10,436 nt of DNA, from positions 1-10,436 of the forward strand of contig NW_005178377.1 in assembly GCF_000341285.1 (NCBI RefSeq). The letters are read 5' to 3'. Shown here piece after piece: positions 9,462-10,436 of the stretch. The translations under genes and the position numbers were made by a program. The stretch comes from Galdieria sulphuraria. Taxonomy: Eukaryota; Rhodophyta; Bangiophyceae; Galdieriales; Galdieriaceae. The notes below the pieces were generated by a model. The model did no database searches. It was not told the DNA's origin and saw only the letters and a program-made list of their open reading frames with translations. Each line of letters begins with the position of its first letter. Position 1 is the stretch's first letter.

Positions 9462-10436
9462 TTTACACGCCGACGCCAATCCGAAATCAATTCACAACTA
9501 ATGAATAAGTCAATCAACGACCAAAACTTTCAAAGAAGCTAAGAACAAAACACTTGGAGGAGGAGAAAGGAGTTGGAAGAGAGTGTATGTTTTATTGTTC
9601 GAGCGATTGCTTTATTTGGTGATTGGTAGAACTGATCTCTTTGACACTTCTAGACTCACAATGACAATAGAGAGAAAGCCGGAATATTTTCTTGCTTGTC
9701 ATAACTAGAAACTTTCTTTTACTATAGACAAGAAATAGGTTTCTATGAGTTTTTGTGGTGAATTAGATTGATTGGTACTCTTTCTATGGCTTGTATACTG
9801 TAAGAGAGTTTTTCTACTATCTTCCACACCATCTTACACGCAAACTCCTATATACATGTCTCATAGCTTTTTGTAAGTTACAGACGAAATACAGTGGGAA
9901 ACAGAGAATTGCAGTGAATGGGAAGTCTATTCGTGTGGAACTGGTCGTAGCACAGTTTATAAATACAAAAGTGTCTAAATGAGTTTGGAGAAGAGTATTA
10001 TGTAGACTGTCATACTGACTTATCATTAAATACAAGCTGTTATGGATGTAATAGCTACACAAGTTGTCTATCCTTTGTTCGACTTTTACCAAGTTGTGAA
10101 TATGTGGTATATAAAAATATCAATTGAGGCTTCAAATGTAGTCACTATAACCGTTCATTTTCTGCACATCGATGCTGAAAAAAGAGTAAAAGACAGAGCC
10201 AAAAAATTGTTTTACTAAAGAAGTCGTCTTTTATACTTGAGTCAAGGTCGAGTAGTGTACCAACTTGAAAGCTTCAGCAATTCTCCAACTGAAAGCCACT
10301 CCATATTGAAGAACTTTTACCCAACACGACTCTTATGTTGGCTGAAATACGTTGTAGTTCCTAAGTTATCGGTCAAGTGATTGTTGTGTACAAACAACCT
10401 TTTTCGTTTCAGTCTTTGAAAATTATAGTAAAAAAG
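9462..10436. other. Upstream region of the NTPase gene and unassigned sequence
   Basis: Just upstream of the NTPase start, the sense (minus) strand is strikingly pyrimidine-rich around 9590-9550, and TTTTGTTCTTAG ending at 9539 resembles a 3' splice site, so a 5' untranslated exon is possible. No clear TATA box is seen. The remaining open frames, including 91 codons at 10092-9817 (-), begin with non-ATG codons and resemble no known protein. Confidence 0.4.

Noticed and set aside
9462-9479. Upstream TTG start adding six residues to the NTPase
   Set aside because: The context is eukaryotic and an ATG follows directly at 9461; there is no reason for a TTG start.
9817-10092. 91-codon minus-strand frame upstream of the NTPase gene
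   Set aside because: It starts at TTG, its first ATG is at codon 23, and nothing in it resembles a known protein.

Overview
The window looks like nuclear DNA of a unicellular red alga, most likely Galdieria or a close relative. Three things point there: AT-rich DNA with long gene-poor gaps, eukaryotic gene signals (no Shine-Dalgarno sites or operons), and a 5S rRNA gene whose loop B/C region reads like the red-algal 5S sequences I remember. The genus is inference from memory. No database search was possible.

Only three genes can be supported. (1) A complete 5S rRNA gene (5025-5143, +) with a TATA box 30 to 23 bases upstream and a T7 terminator at its 3' end. (2) A Ser/Gly/Ala-rich secreted protein gene (4333-3143, -) with a clear signal peptide and an eight-cysteine module. 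It is interrupted by a single in-frame TAA at 4102-4100, with the same frame open for another 318 codons. (3) A large intronless gene (9461-6975, -) for an 828-residue multidomain P-loop NTPase. It has a divergent Walker A, a clean Walker B (LFLMIDE), a C-terminal region resembling a degraded PD-(D/E)XK nuclease fold, a charged helical segment and a SAM-like last domain. The order recalls the NTPase-nuclease proteins of the Crinkler/RHSP group. Archaeal-type STAND ATPases, reported as expanded in Galdieria, are an alternative relative.

Layout: 1-3142 has no convincing gene; 3143-4333 is the broken secreted-protein gene; 4334-4994 is its promoter side and spacer; 4995-5149 is the 5S transcription unit; 5150-6974 is gene-poor, with a CT repeat and a small inverted repeat just downstream of the NTPase gene; 6975-9461 is the NTPase gene; 9462-10436 is its upstream region and unassigned sequence. 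Nothing suggests that the three genes act together. The most interesting items are the architecture of the NTPase protein and the single nonsense codon in the secreted-protein gene.
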